Source: Chloroflexota bacterium
Lineage (GTDB): Bacteria; Chloroflexota; Chloroflexia; Thermomicrobiales; UBA6265
Reading direction: 5' to 3'
Assembly: GCA_023389575.1 (NCBI GenBank)
Contig: JAEWEG010000077.1
Coordinates: 17,035 to 81,034 of the forward strand
DNA: 64,000 nt
A program made the translations under genes and the position numbers. This document shows, piece after piece, positions 50,569-59,624 of this stretch (position 1 is its first letter; each line of letters starts with the position of its first letter). Below the pieces are notes generated by a model. The model did no database searches and had not been told where the DNA came from. It was given only the letters and a program-made list of their open reading frames with translations.

Positions 50569-51311
50569 TTCGGGACCCTCCAATGCAAAAACAAGCCACC
50601 CGGTTCCCGCATGTCCATCCTGCCTGCGGGCCCATATCCGGGTGGCGCCATCACACTCTCTACGCACAAACCAGAGCTACGGTTTTGTAACCCTCTTACA
50701 CTCTACAACAACCGCCCATGCTCAGCGTCCCATGCCACACCCTGACGCCCCTCGCCGCCACCTATTTCACGCCCCCACGCGACGCCCCCAATGGGCGGCT
50801 TTGCCCCAGGACTCCACCGAGATGGCGGGTTTCCCGCCGCTCGATGCGTTCAATGGGTAAGACATGTACCTATAGCTATCGCCCGCGCGTCACACATCAT
50901 CCGCGCATCTCCACATGCACCAGTACGGAGGGCCTAACCGGCCCCCGAACGAACGTTTTCAGCGGTCAATGGCCGGTGTATGGCCCTTCCTCGGGTTCCT
51001 CCTGCTCAGCCCTTGCCCATCGCCCCTTCGGAAAGGCGCTTTCCCGCCATGACCCACCTCGCCAAACACGACAACATCTTTACCGCGCCAACATTAATTC
51101 CGAAGCTCGACATTAATGCCCAACCCAAAATGCCCGTCGTTTCGGGCCGAATCGCCCCTCGAAGGGGAATACATGGATTAATGGATTAATGTCGGCGAAA
51201 ACACACATCCCCCTCGCGGTCATCCCGCGCCCGAAACCACCCGAACGCCGCCCGGTCCACCCTCTATACTCGCAACGAAAAAACTCCCTCGCCCACTCCA
51301 GGAGACCACCC
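50569..51311. other. 743-bp gap with AT-rich inverted repeats, no gene
   Basis: Short frames here have no ribosome sites or recognisable products. Notable are CGACATTAAT (51107-51116) and its inverted copy ATTAATGTCG (51181-51190), a further ACATTAAT at 51091-51098, and a -10-like TATACT at 51265-51270 that may serve the GNAT array. Several GC-rich hairpins (for instance GGCGGG-TTT-CCCGCC at ~50823-50838) lie in the left part. The VanW promoter should be near 50650-50710. Confidence 0.5.
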
Positions 51312-52952
51312 GTGCACACCGCCACCACGCCGGAAACCCTCGTTCTCGCCACCTCCCGCACCCTCACCATCCCCCAGGTCAGCACCTTCAGCGCCGCCGC
51401 CATCCCCGGTCTCGAAGCCGACGCCCACGCTCAGGGCCTCACCTTCACCGGCCCCTGGATCTTCGTCTCCCACAACCTGCCGCAGGACGCCACCACCACC
51501 TTCTCCCTCATGATCTGCCGCGCCGTCGAACCAACCGGCGACTATCACGGCGAGTACGCGCTCGAAGCGCTCCCACCCCTGCCCTGCGCCACGCTGGACT
51601 ACAGAGGCCCGCTCCAGGGCATCTTCGAAGGCGGCTATACCCCCCTGCTCGAACAGGTGCTCCAGTCCGGCATCCCGCTCACCGGCGAAATCCGCGAGGT
51701 CTATCACGTCTGGACCACCCCGCAATCGCCGGACAACCACGTCGAAATCCAGGTCGGCCTCACCGAACTCCCCGGCGACGGGAACCAGGCCCCCACCACG
51801 CACGTTCCTCTTGATGTGCCAACAGCCGGAACCGCCACCTTAGAGGGAAACCAATCCGCCATGCCCGCCGCCACCTCCGCCTTCACCATCGAACGCCTCC
51901 CCATCCCGGAATCGACCTCCGACCCGGCATACCGCGACTTCAGCGAGATGGTCGAAGCCCGCAACGCCATCGAAGCCCACGCCATCGGGAGTTGGGCCCT
52001 GGCCGTGACCACCGAGGAACTCCTGCCGGTGTTCCAGAACCAGGACTACGAGCCCCGTCACCTGTACGTGGCGCGCCTCGACGGCAGGATCGTGGCCCGT
52101 GCCATCTACACCTGGTCCAACGAGGAAGGCGCGAACATCACCTGGATCTTCGTGGAGGTCCTCCCCGAATACCGCAACCGGGGCATCGGCGGGGCCATGT
52201 GGGACCAGTTGGAGGCGCTCGCTCGCGAATCCGGCCGCACCATCGTCCAGACCGACGCCATCCACACCACCATCGCCGGTGGGGAACGGATCGTTCCACC
52301 CACTGGCTTTGGCGATATTCCGGCCTCGGATCCCGGCGCCCGTTTTCTCTCCCGGCGTGGCTACGCGCTGGAACAGGTCGGCCGCGTCTCCTTCCTCGAC
52401 CTCCCGGTCGACCCCGGGTTGCTTGCCCGCCACCGCCAGGAAGCCGAAGCGAAGGCCGGCTCCGACTACCGCGTCGTCACCTGGCGAGGCGTCACCCCTG
52501 AGCGGTGGCGAACCGATGTCGCCTTCCTCAAGAACCGCATGAGCGTCGACGAGCCACTGGCCGGCCTGGAGGTCGTGGAGCAAACCTGGGACGAGGCCCG
52601 CGTGGTGAAGCACGACGAAGCAGAGGTCGCCGGCGGCCGCCCCATGCTCGTCGCGGCCGTCGAGCACATCCCGTCCGGCAAACTCGTCGGCATCAACGAA
52701 CTCTCCGTCTCCCTGGACCACACCCGGCCGGTGGGACAGGAAGACACCCTCGTCCTCGCCGACCACCGCGGCCGGCGGCTCGGCATGCTCCTCAAGGTCG
52801 CCAACCTCCAGGAACTCGCCCGCGTCGCGCCGGAAGCGCCGCTGGTGTTCACCTTCAACGCCGAGGAAAACCGCCACATGCTGGATGTCAACGAAGCCGT
52901 CGGCTTCCGTCCCGTGGGCTACGACGGCTCCTGGCAGAAAACACTCGGATAA
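51312..52952 (+). CDS. Fusion of a GyrI-like effector-binding domain with two GNAT acetyltransferase domains
   Basis: 546 residues from a GTG with CCAGGAG about 7 nt before; the frame is open 41 codons further upstream but that is the promoter region. Residues 1-~175 are a GyrI/AraC effector-binding fold (FTGPWIFVSHNLPQ, LPCATLDYRGPLQGIFEGGY). From ~185, two GNAT domains follow: the first with acetyl-CoA loop EYRNRGIGGAMW, the second with DHRGRRLGMLLK and a closing ENRHMLDVNEAVGFRPVGY. The GNAT part is co-linear with the next two genes, the sensor part is unique to this one. Substrate unknown; sensing of a drug-like ligand is inferred from the GyrI fold. Confidence 0.88.
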   Translation: MHTATTPETLVLATSRTLTIPQVSTFSAAAIPGLEADAHAQGLTFTGPWIFVSHNLPQDATTTFSLMICRAVEPTGDYHGEYALEALPPLPCATLDYRGPLQGIFEGGYTPLLEQVLQSGIPLTGEIREVYHVWTTPQSPDNHVEIQVGLTELPGDGNQAPTTHVPLDVPTAGTATLEGNQSAMPAATSAFTIERLPIPESTSDPAYRDFSEMVEARNAIEAHAIGSWALAVTTEELLPVFQNQDYEPRHLYVARLDGRIVARAIYTWSNEEGANITWIFVEVLPEYRNRGIGGAMWDQLEALARESGRTIVQTDAIHTTIAGGERIVPPTGFGDIPASDPGARFLSRRGYALEQVGRVSFLDLPVDPGLLARHRQEAEAKAGSDYRVVTWRGVTPERWRTDVAFLKNRMSVDEPLAGLEVVEQTWDEARVVKHDEAEVAGGRPMLVAAVEHIPSGKLVGINELSVSLDHTRPVGQEDTLVLADHRGRRLGMLLKVANLQELARVAPEAPLVFTFNAEENRHMLDVNEAVGFRPVGYDGSWQKTLG

Positions 52953-53003
52953 CCATCAACCAACCCGTCGACATGCACGCCCATCTACGTCCGGAGAAGA
53001 CCC

Positions 53004-54086
53004 ATGTCGCTCACCATCGAGGAAATCGACGTTCCCGAATCCGTGGAAACGGCGGACCGGGCCAGCTTCCAACCCCTCATCGATATCCGGAACGCCATGT
53101 TCCGCGCCCACCTCGGCGACGCCGCCGACCCAACCGCCCTCGACGAACTGCTCGTCGGCATCACCGACCGCACCTACCAACGGATTCGGCTGTTCGCCGT
53201 CCGCCAGGATGGAGAAATCGTCGCCTACGGTTTTCTGGTCTGGTCCACCGAGCCGGATACCCGCGTCACCTGGCTCGACCCCGCCTTCCACCCAGACCAT
53301 CACTACAGCCCGGACATCGCCACGCTGCTCTACGACCACGTTGAAGCCGAGGCGCGTGCCTCGAAACGGCCCATTCTCCAGCTCGGCGAGCTGCATCACT
53401 CCAACGTCCCTGGCCCCCGGCTGGAATCTCCAACCGGCTTTGGGTCGCTCCCCCGGGAGGAAGTGGCGGTCCGGTTCTTCCTTGAGCGGAACTACCGGCT
53501 GGAACAGATCATCCGGATGAGTGTTCTCAATCTGCCAGTACCGCCGGAAACGCTGGAAGGACAGCTCGCCAGGGCCATGGAACGCGCGGGGAGTGACTAC
53601 CGCGTCCATACCTGGACGAACCCGACTCCCGAACGATGGGTGGAGGACATCGCGATCATCATGAACCGCATGTCCACCGACGCCCCACACGGAGACCTCG
53701 ATATCGAGGAGGAGCCATGGGACGCCGAGCGGGTACGCCAGCGCGATGAACGCCGCGTCAAGGCGCGGCGACAAGCCCTCATCGCCGCGGTCGAACACAT
53801 CCCATCAGGTCGGCTTGTTGCCTACAACGGGCTCTCCATGTCCGCGACCGACCCCGCCCGCCCCGTTCACCAGGCCGAAACCCTCGTCCTCAAGGAGCAC
53901 CGGGGCCATCGCCTGGGAACCATCGTCAAGATCGCCAACATCCAGCACCTGGCCCGCGTCAATCCGGAAGCACCGGTGATCTTCACCGACAACGCCGAGG
54001 AGAACCGCCCGATGCTGGACGTCAACGAGGCGGTGGGTTTCGAACCCGTCGCCTATCAGGCCGCCTGGAAGAAAACCTTCGACTGA
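53004..54086 (+). CDS. Tandem double-GNAT acetyltransferase, degenerate first domain
   Basis: 360 residues; GGAGAAG about 5 nt before the ATG. Same two-domain layout as its neighbours. The C-terminal domain keeps EHRGHRLGTIVK and ENRPMLDVNEAVGFEPVAY. In the N-terminal domain the acetyl-CoA loop, RNRGIG in both paralogs, reads HHYSPDIATLLY, lacking the RxxGxG signature. That half is probably catalytically dead, serving structure or substrate binding. 51 bp behind the fusion gene and 26 bp before the third paralog: one operon. Confidence 0.87.
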   Translation: MSLTIEEIDVPESVETADRASFQPLIDIRNAMFRAHLGDAADPTALDELLVGITDRTYQRIRLFAVRQDGEIVAYGFLVWSTEPDTRVTWLDPAFHPDHHYSPDIATLLYDHVEAEARASKRPILQLGELHHSNVPGPRLESPTGFGSLPREEVAVRFFLERNYRLEQIIRMSVLNLPVPPETLEGQLARAMERAGSDYRVHTWTNPTPERWVEDIAIIMNRMSTDAPHGDLDIEEEPWDAERVRQRDERRVKARRQALIAAVEHIPSGRLVAYNGLSMSATDPARPVHQAETLVLKEHRGHRLGTIVKIANIQHLARVNPEAPVIFTDNAEENRPMLDVNEAVGFEPVAYQAAWKKTFD

Positions 54087-54112
54087 TACCGGGTTTACCT
54101 AAAGGAAGCTCC

Positions 54113-55204
54113 ATGAGCACGCCCATCGCGATCGAGGAAATTCCCATCCCGGCCACCGCCGCCGAAGCCGACCTCCCCACGTTCCAGCGCATCACCGATC
54201 TCCGGAACGAGATCGTGGCGGAGTACCTCGGCGACGCCAACGTCACCAGCACGGTCGAGGAACTCCTCTCCGGCATCGTGAACCAGACCTACGAGCGTAA
54301 TCGGCTCTTCGTCGTCCGCCACGAGGACGCCGTCGTTGCCAGCGCCTGGCTCGCCTGGGCAGTCGAACCCGACACCCGCGTCTCCTGGATCGAGGTTAAC
54401 GTTCACCCGGATCACCGTAACCGGGGCATCGGCTCCGCCCTCATCGAGCATCTCGAAGCCATCTCCCGCCAGGATGGCCGCCCCATCGCTCAGGGCGGGG
54501 GCAAACACCACGTCAACCTCTCCGGCCCACGGCTGGAATCGCCCACCGGCTTCGGCGAGCTTCCGCGCAAGGACCCCGTCGTTCGCTTCCTGCTGAAGCA
54601 CGGGTATTCGCTGGAACAGGTCTACCGCGTCAGCCTGCTCCGCCTGCCCGTCGCCTCCGAAATCCTTTCCGCCCGCCTCGTCGAGGCCCAGGTCCACGCC
54701 GGCAACGACTACCGCATCCACCGCTGGGCCGGCCCCACTCCCTCGCGATGGCAAGACGACGTGGCCGTTCTCATGAACCGGATGTCGACCGACGCCCCCG
54801 CCGGCAATCTCGAAATCGAGGAGGAGCCGTGGGACGCCGAGCGGGTTCGCCAGCGCGACGAGCAGCGGGCCAGGGCGAACCGCACCGGCCTGGTGGCCAC
54901 CGTCGAACACATCCCCACCGGCAAGCTCGTCGCCTATAGCGCCATGACCATCTCCGACGATCACTCGCGACCGGCCCACCAGAGCGATACGCTGGTGCTG
55001 AAGGAGCATCGCGGGCGTCGCCTCGGAACCATCGTCAAGATCGTCAATATCCAGCAACTAGCCGCGCTCAGCCCGGAAACGCCCTTCATCCTGACCGACA
55101 ACGCGGAAGAGAACCGCCCCATGCTCGACGTCAACGAAGCCGTCGGCTTCGAGGCGGTCGCCTACAGTGGCGCCTGGAAAAAAGTTCTCCAGCAGGAAGC
55201 GTGA
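54113..55204 (+). CDS. Tandem double-GNAT acetyltransferase
   Basis: 363 residues; AAAGGAAG about 5 nt before the ATG. Both acetyl-CoA loops are intact: DHRNRGIGSALI in the first domain and EHRGRRLGTIVK in the second, which ends ENRPMLDVNEAVGFEAVAY. Closest in layout to the previous gene (shared EIEEEPWDAERVRQRDE). Double-GNAT proteins acetylate small amines, antibiotics or thiol precursors; none is indicated here. Confidence 0.89.
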   Translation: MSTPIAIEEIPIPATAAEADLPTFQRITDLRNEIVAEYLGDANVTSTVEELLSGIVNQTYERNRLFVVRHEDAVVASAWLAWAVEPDTRVSWIEVNVHPDHRNRGIGSALIEHLEAISRQDGRPIAQGGGKHHVNLSGPRLESPTGFGELPRKDPVVRFLLKHGYSLEQVYRVSLLRLPVASEILSARLVEAQVHAGNDYRIHRWAGPTPSRWQDDVAVLMNRMSTDAPAGNLEIEEEPWDAERVRQRDEQRARANRTGLVATVEHIPTGKLVAYSAMTISDDHSRPAHQSDTLVLKEHRGRRLGTIVKIVNIQQLAALSPETPFILTDNAEENRPMLDVNEAVGFEAVAYSGAWKKVLQQEA

Positions 55205-55342
55205 CCAGAGGCTGGCTCATCGTCCCATCGACATGCGGCTTCTCCGTCGGGTACGGGCGGACCTGTCGAACCGGGGGCGGACCGTCCGCCGGAACACATC
55301 TGGTTCGACTGTTGTCCGCCCAGCCACCCGGAGTGGATTCGC

Positions 55343-56119
55343 CTACAGGTACCCGCGCATGAAGCGGAACCACAGGTCCCGCGCCAACCGCGCCGGATCG
55401 CCCGCGATGCCGAACTCCTGGAAATAGGTCGACACGTTGCGGATATCCCGCTCCAGCAGGTTCAGGCTGTCCGGGTTCTCATGAGGATTCACGGCTTGCG
55501 GAAAGTCGATCACCGTCGCCTTCCCGTCCCATACCAGGATGTTGAACGGCGAAAGATCGCCATGGATCCGCTCGCAGGCGAGCCACAGTTCGATCTGGTC
55601 CATCAGGGTGGCATGGATGTCAACCGCCTCTGGCCGCGTCAGCGACACGTGCTTCAGCTTCGGGGCGGGACCATCCTCGTCTCCGAGGTACTCCATCAGC
55701 ATCCCGTGGCCGTGCATCGCCAGCGGCTTCGGCACGTGCGCGCCGGCCTCGTGAAGCACCTGCATGGTGTTGTACTCGTGGTTGATCCAGGAATGCTCGA
55801 TCGCCGCGATGCCACGCCTCGACCGCTTGGCCACGGCTCGCTCCAGCCGCCGATCTGGCATCCCGCTCGACTTCACGCCGTGCGCGCCGTTGAGCGACAC
55901 GCCCATCGCGCGGCCGCTGAGATACATCGCGTCGTTCTTGAAGGATCGTTGGTCGCGGCCCCGGTGAATCTTCACCGCCAGCCGCTCGTAACCGGTGTGG
56001 GGTTCGGCCAGGCAACAGAAGACGGTGCCTTCCTTGCCGCTGCTGACCAGGTACTCGACGGAGCTTATCCAGCCGTCGGTAAAGAAGACCTCGGGGATAT
56101 CGGATTCGGTGACAGACAT
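55343..56119 (-). CDS. RIO-type serine kinase
   Basis: 258 residues from the ATG with GAAGGA 5 nt upstream; a longer in-frame start adds a low-complexity 31 residues. Kinase features: flexible loop SSGKEGTVFCC, Lys50 in LAVKIHRG, catalytic HGDLSPFN with D188 and N193, metal-binding D205 in VIDFPQAV. This is the RIO1-like atypical kinase core without the N-terminal winged helix of the archaeal RIO2. RIO proteins act in ribosome maturation in archaea and eukaryotes; bacterial members' role is not settled. Confidence 0.88.
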   Translation of the reverse strand: MSVTESDIPEVFFTDGWISSVEYLVSSGKEGTVFCCLAEPHTGYERLAVKIHRGRDQRSFKNDAMYLSGRAMGVSLNGAHGVKSSGMPDRRLERAVAKRSRRGIAAIEHSWINHEYNTMQVLHEAGAHVPKPLAMHGHGMLMEYLGDEDGPAPKLKHVSLTRPEAVDIHATLMDQIELWLACERIHGDLSPFNILVWDGKATVIDFPQAVNPHENPDSLNLLERDIRNVSTYFQEFGIAGDPARLARDLWFRFMRGYL

Positions 56120-56338
56120 GGGATTCCTTCGCTGCGAAGCACAGGGAGCGAAGTCTCCAGGAGATCGCTCCAATCGATGAGGTTGTTCATCTGGCACCTC
56201 CTGGTGACCCATGCCGTCACCCCGAAAGGACGCCCGCGCTCGCGGGCCGGGGGACAGCGTACTGGCCGCCCGGCGAATCCGGGCAGCCTCTCGATTCTAC
56301 AGATACTTTGTCGGAATGGAACCCTGGCCCTGATCGAT

Positions 56339-57031
56339 TTACACGGCCGAGATGGCCTCGTCTCCGGCGCCGGTCAGCCACAACGCGGATCGCTGGAGGA
56401 GCCGGATCCGGTCCGCCGAGTCGTAGGATCTCAGATCGTGGCCGAGCGCGTCATAGACCACGCGCCCGTTCCCGGATTCCCGGGCCCACACCATGGGGTG
56501 CTCGATATCGTCGTGAAGGTGGGTGGCCAGCACGATATTCCCGGGCTCAGTCTCCAGATAGCTGTAGCGCTCGTCGAACACCTCCAGGTCACCCATTCCC
56601 GCCGTGATCGGATGAGCATCCCGCTTCACCGCAATCGTGGTTTGGGAGATGGGAGGGTGCATGGAGGTTCCCACCACCCACTCGCCGCCAAGCCACTCCC
56701 GCCAGCCGGGATACTCGCCCACGAAGGCGGCGCTGGAGAGGTGCAGCGCCAGCAGCGGACCGCCACGCTGGCGGTAGGCATCCAGCAGGTCGAACGCCCC
56801 GGCCCAGTCCTCATCGGAGGCATCGTCGGCGGCGATCGCGCCATTGGCGGCGTTCACCACCAGCAGGTCGGCCTCGGCCAGGTCCCCGAACGCCCTTGGG
56901 TGCGCTCCCCGGATGTGCGCCTCGATGCCGATATCCGCCAGCGCCAGGGCAACTCGGTGGGAGGTGGCGGCATGATCGTGCCAGCGCCCGTCGTACCGGT
57001 CCGAACCGCTCAGGATGATCGCGCGTGTCAT
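56339..57031 (-). CDS. ThuA-like (trehalose-utilization-type) protein
   Basis: 230 residues; its ATG overlaps the aldo/keto reductase stop (ATGA). GATase-1-like fold opening RAIILSGSDRYDGRWHDHAA, then ADLLVVNAANGAIA, LLALHLSSAAFVGEYPGWRE and EPGNIVLATHLHDDIEHPMV, as in ThuA/DUF1037 proteins. Members accompany sugar-oxidation genes; molecular role unclear. Its coupling to a sugar-type aldo/keto reductase fits that. Confidence 0.87.
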   Translation of the reverse strand: MTRAIILSGSDRYDGRWHDHAATSHRVALALADIGIEAHIRGAHPRAFGDLAEADLLVVNAANGAIAADDASDEDWAGAFDLLDAYRQRGGPLLALHLSSAAFVGEYPGWREWLGGEWVVGTSMHPPISQTTIAVKRDAHPITAGMGDLEVFDERYSYLETEPGNIVLATHLHDDIEHPMVWARESGNGRVVYDALGHDLRSYDSADRIRLLQRSALWLTGAGDEAISAV

Positions 57032-57978
57032 TGGGGTGCCTCCTCGCCTGGAACCGGAACGTCCGGTTCCAGCAGACCATTCGCCTTCAAATCGGTCCAC
57101 AGCTCATCGGGTATGGATGTCTCCAGCCAGCCGAGGTTCTGCCGGACCTGGTCGCCGGTCGATGGACCGGTCAACACCCCGGTCACGGCCGGATGGGCCA
57201 GCGGGAACTGGATCGCGGCCGCCGCCATCGGCAAGGCGAACCGGCGGCAGACCTCCGCGATCCGCTCGACCCGCTTCCGGGTGGCGTCGTCCACCGGGCG
57301 ATAGAAGATCTGGGGGTCTGGCACGCCCTCGATCAGGCCGCCGTGGAGCATCTGGGCGACCAGCACCGAGATGCCGCGCTCCTCGCAGAGCGGAAACAAC
57401 TCGTTGAGGGCGTCACGGTTCAGCAGCGAGTAGCGACCGGCCAGCAGGAAGATATCGAGATCGGCTTCCTGGGCGAACCGGGCCAGCATCGGCGCCTGGG
57501 TCATCCCCGCGCCGATGGCGCGCACCACGCCCTGGCGCTTGAAGTCCTGTAGCACCGGCAGCGCCTCGTTGAAGGCGGTTTCCCAGTGCTGGTCGGGATC
57601 GTGGATGAAGAGGATGTCGGCGCGGTCGACGCCAATTCGGCCCAGGCTTGCCTCCACCGACCGCTTGATCCCATCGGCGGTGAAGTCGAAGTGCCATCCC
57701 CGGCCCACGCCATCGGCCCGGATGTCATCGACCAGCCGGCCGACCTTGGTGGACAGGATGTAGTTATCGCGGGGGATTCCGGCGAGCGTGTGTCCCACGC
57801 GCAGTTCGGAGAGCCCGTTGCCGTACATGGGGGCGGTATCAACGTAGCGGACACCGTTCTCCCAGGCGGCGAGGATGGTTTCCTCGGCCTGGGCGTCGGT
57901 GGTTCCTTCTCTACTAATGGAGGCGCAGCCCAATCCAACCCGCGACGCACCAGGGTCATTCAACTGATACGGATTCAT
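57028..57978 (-). CDS. Aldo/keto reductase (sugar dehydrogenase-like)
   Basis: 316 residues. Catalytic tetrad: D47 (RYVDTAPMYG), Y52, K78 (LSTKVGRL), H126 (LFIHDPDQ). The N-terminus SRVGLGCASISREGTTDAQA and the DPDQHWETAFNEALPVL region match the fucose/threo-aldose dehydrogenase branch. Predicted NAD(P)-dependent oxidation or reduction of a pentose or hexose. First gene of a two-gene operon with the ThuA-like protein. Confidence 0.92.
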   Translation of the reverse strand: MNPYQLNDPGASRVGLGCASISREGTTDAQAEETILAAWENGVRYVDTAPMYGNGLSELRVGHTLAGIPRDNYILSTKVGRLVDDIRADGVGRGWHFDFTADGIKRSVEASLGRIGVDRADILFIHDPDQHWETAFNEALPVLQDFKRQGVVRAIGAGMTQAPMLARFAQEADLDIFLLAGRYSLLNRDALNELFPLCEERGISVLVAQMLHGGLIEGVPDPQIFYRPVDDATRKRVERIAEVCRRFALPMAAAAIQFPLAHPAVTGVLTGPSTGDQVRQNLGWLETSIPDELWTDLKANGLLEPDVPVPGEEAPQ

Positions 57979-58384
57979 CGAGGCATCAACTCCAGCTCAA
58001 CCAAGTCTCAGGTCATCTCCCGGCAGTATTCCAGACCCGCGCGGGGTGTCAACGCGGGGCTCCGTTCCAGGGTGACCTCTCGCTTTCCCAGATACCGCAC
58101 AAGAACCAGTCTGACCTTGCCATGGTCGCCGCGGATCAGGCCCGCGGGGCAAGCGCTCCGCATTTCACGCATCGCCATGATGTCGAGGCCCAGCCAATCT
58201 CGGTGAAATCACCGAGGCCGCACCCATGGTGAGGGCCCTATAGTTGGAAACAGACCAGCTTTTCAGGCAAATCCGGGAGGGGGGCCGGCCCGTTCGCACG
58301 TCTACCGGCCGCCAGCGGCCCGTCTCCGTCACTCATGTCGCCGTTCGATGGAGACCCCGTTCACCCATTAGGGAGGCAGCACCC
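57979..58384. other. 406-bp gap, possibly one short leftward ORF
   Basis: Apart from the doubtful 56-residue frame at 58008-58178, I see no gene. It contains promoter space for both the leftward aldo/keto reductase operon and the rightward secreted protein; no box stands out. Confidence 0.5.
58008..58178 (-). CDS. Doubtful 56-residue ORF
   Basis: The peptide runs MAMREMRSACPAG...REVTLERSPALTPRAGLEYCREM. It has moderately GC-rich third positions, but no ribosome site is evident. The HGKVRLVLVRYLGKREVTLE stretch vaguely recalls the beta-strands of YgiT/MqsA-type antitoxin zinc domains, but their CxxC pairs are missing. It may be a remnant. Confidence 0.2.
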   Translation of the reverse strand: MAMREMRSACPAGLIRGDHGKVRLVLVRYLGKREVTLERSPALTPRAGLEYCREMT

Positions 58385-58921
58385 ATGACCATCATTCGAA
58401 TTCCCCGCCCTGTCCTGCTGGCGATCGCGCTCGTGCTTTCCGCGATCGGGGCGATGACCGGTCCGGCGACGGCCCAGGGCAACACCACCTACGTGGTGAT
58501 CGCGATGCGCGCCTGCCCTCCGGGATTCGACGTTCGTGGCGCCACCCCCGAGGAGTTGAAGGACACCTGCGTGCTGGCGGAAGACGCGCCCGCCGTCACG
58601 TTCACCATCACGCATGTCGATGGGGTTGAAGAGACCGTCGAGACCAAGGGCGGGATGATCATGCTGGCGGACGTGCCGACCGGCGGCCTGATGACGCAGA
58701 CCGAGCTGCTTCCCGAGGGAATGGGTGAACCGGTGGTTTACTGCTCCGCCAACGTCATCGGAGGAGATGGGATGGACCCAACGATCATGACGGTGATGAA
58801 CGGAAACTCCATCGAGGTCGAGCCGATCGCCGGGGGAACCCTGTCGTGCTTCTGGTTCAACGTGGAAGCCGGAGCGGCCACGCCATCCGCCTCTCCCGTC
58901 GCCTCGCCTGTCGCCACCTGA
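58385..58921 (+). CDS. Small secreted protein of unknown function
   Basis: 178 residues; GGGAGGC about 7 nt before the ATG. Signal peptide MTIIRIPRPVLLAIALVLSA, cut near ATAQGN. The ~135-residue mature domain has four cysteines (ACPPGFDVRG, KDTCVLAED, VYCSANVIGG, LSCFWFNVE), likely two disulfides, and then an Ala/Thr/Pro tail (ATPSASPVASPVAT). The closing YCSAN...SCFWFNVE pattern recurs in small exported proteins of this lineage; no function is known. Confidence 0.75.
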   Translation: MTIIRIPRPVLLAIALVLSAIGAMTGPATAQGNTTYVVIAMRACPPGFDVRGATPEELKDTCVLAEDAPAVTFTITHVDGVEETVETKGGMIMLADVPTGGLMTQTELLPEGMGEPVVYCSANVIGGDGMDPTIMTVMNGNSIEVEPIAGGTLSCFWFNVEAGAATPSASPVASPVAT

Positions 58922-58981
58922 CGGGCATTCACCGCCAACGGCGCAACGACGCAGGGCCTCGACAGGCGACGTGACCCGCGT

Positions 58982-59011
58982 TTGACGCGCGGTCACGGGA
59001 ATGGCTATACT
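58982..59011 (+). promoter_or_regulatory. Promoter for the rpmH operon
   Basis: TTGACG (58982-58987), 18-bp spacer, TATACT (59006-59011). The transcript would have a ~265-nt leader before rpmH, which contains no clear ORF. Confidence 0.65.
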
Positions 59012-59281
59012 CCCCTGTCTCATGTGCGCCGTTGCGCCGTGGTCGAAACCGATCACCGGTGGGCAACGGTCTTTGTGTGTGTGATGACCCGCAATCCAGA
59101 GCCTGGCTCCGCGCCAGCGGTTCCCCTGGTTCCACGCGTCTCCAGACGGTGTTCCGGATTGCCGATTCCGCCCACATTCGAGCAGGTACCTACGCGCCAG
59201 GCCAGACCCGGCGCACTACGCTCGCGTTGCCGGTACATCGCGAGCCACAACATGATCCGTGATGGATCGAGGAGTATTGGC

Positions 59282-59452
59282 GTGTCTACCAAGCGCACCT
59301 ATCAACCAAAGCGAATTCCTCGCTTGCGCCGCTTCGGATTCCGGGCGCGCATGGCCACCAAGGGTGGCCGCCGGGTCCTCGCCGCGCGTCGCCTCAAGGG
59401 ACGACACGCGCTGACGGTATCCAACGAGGGCAAGTTCACGCAGAACAAGTAG
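59282..59452 (+). CDS. rpmH: 50S ribosomal protein L34
   Basis: 56 residues from a GTG with GAGGAG 8 nt upstream. Conserved core [36 protein letters not shown]. The N-terminal extra Ser-Thr and a C-terminal NEGKFTQNK extension make it longer than the usual 44-46 residues. First gene of the rpmH-rnpA-yidD-yidC-jag block. In most genomes dnaA is upstream of rpmH, but here a secreted-protein gene is. Confidence 0.97.
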   Translation: MSTKRTYQPKRIPRLRRFGFRARMATKGGRRVLAARRLKGRHALTVSNEGKFTQNK

Positions 59453-59624
59453 GGTCGCCAGGCGCTCGCTCGCCTCGATCCACTTTCCAGGGGCGAGGAG
59501 CCTGTCACCCGGATTCCCGGATTCGACAGCCCTCGCCTTTTGGCATTTCTCCCGTCCCCGCGCACCCCGGCCTTGATCCCATGACCACCTCGCCGTTTCC
59601 GATTCCAGCCAGCGACGCCGCTCG

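Noticed and set aside
58982..59281. Chromosome origin next to rpmH
   Set aside because: No DnaA-box cluster, no dnaA or dnaN; only the rpmH block supports it.
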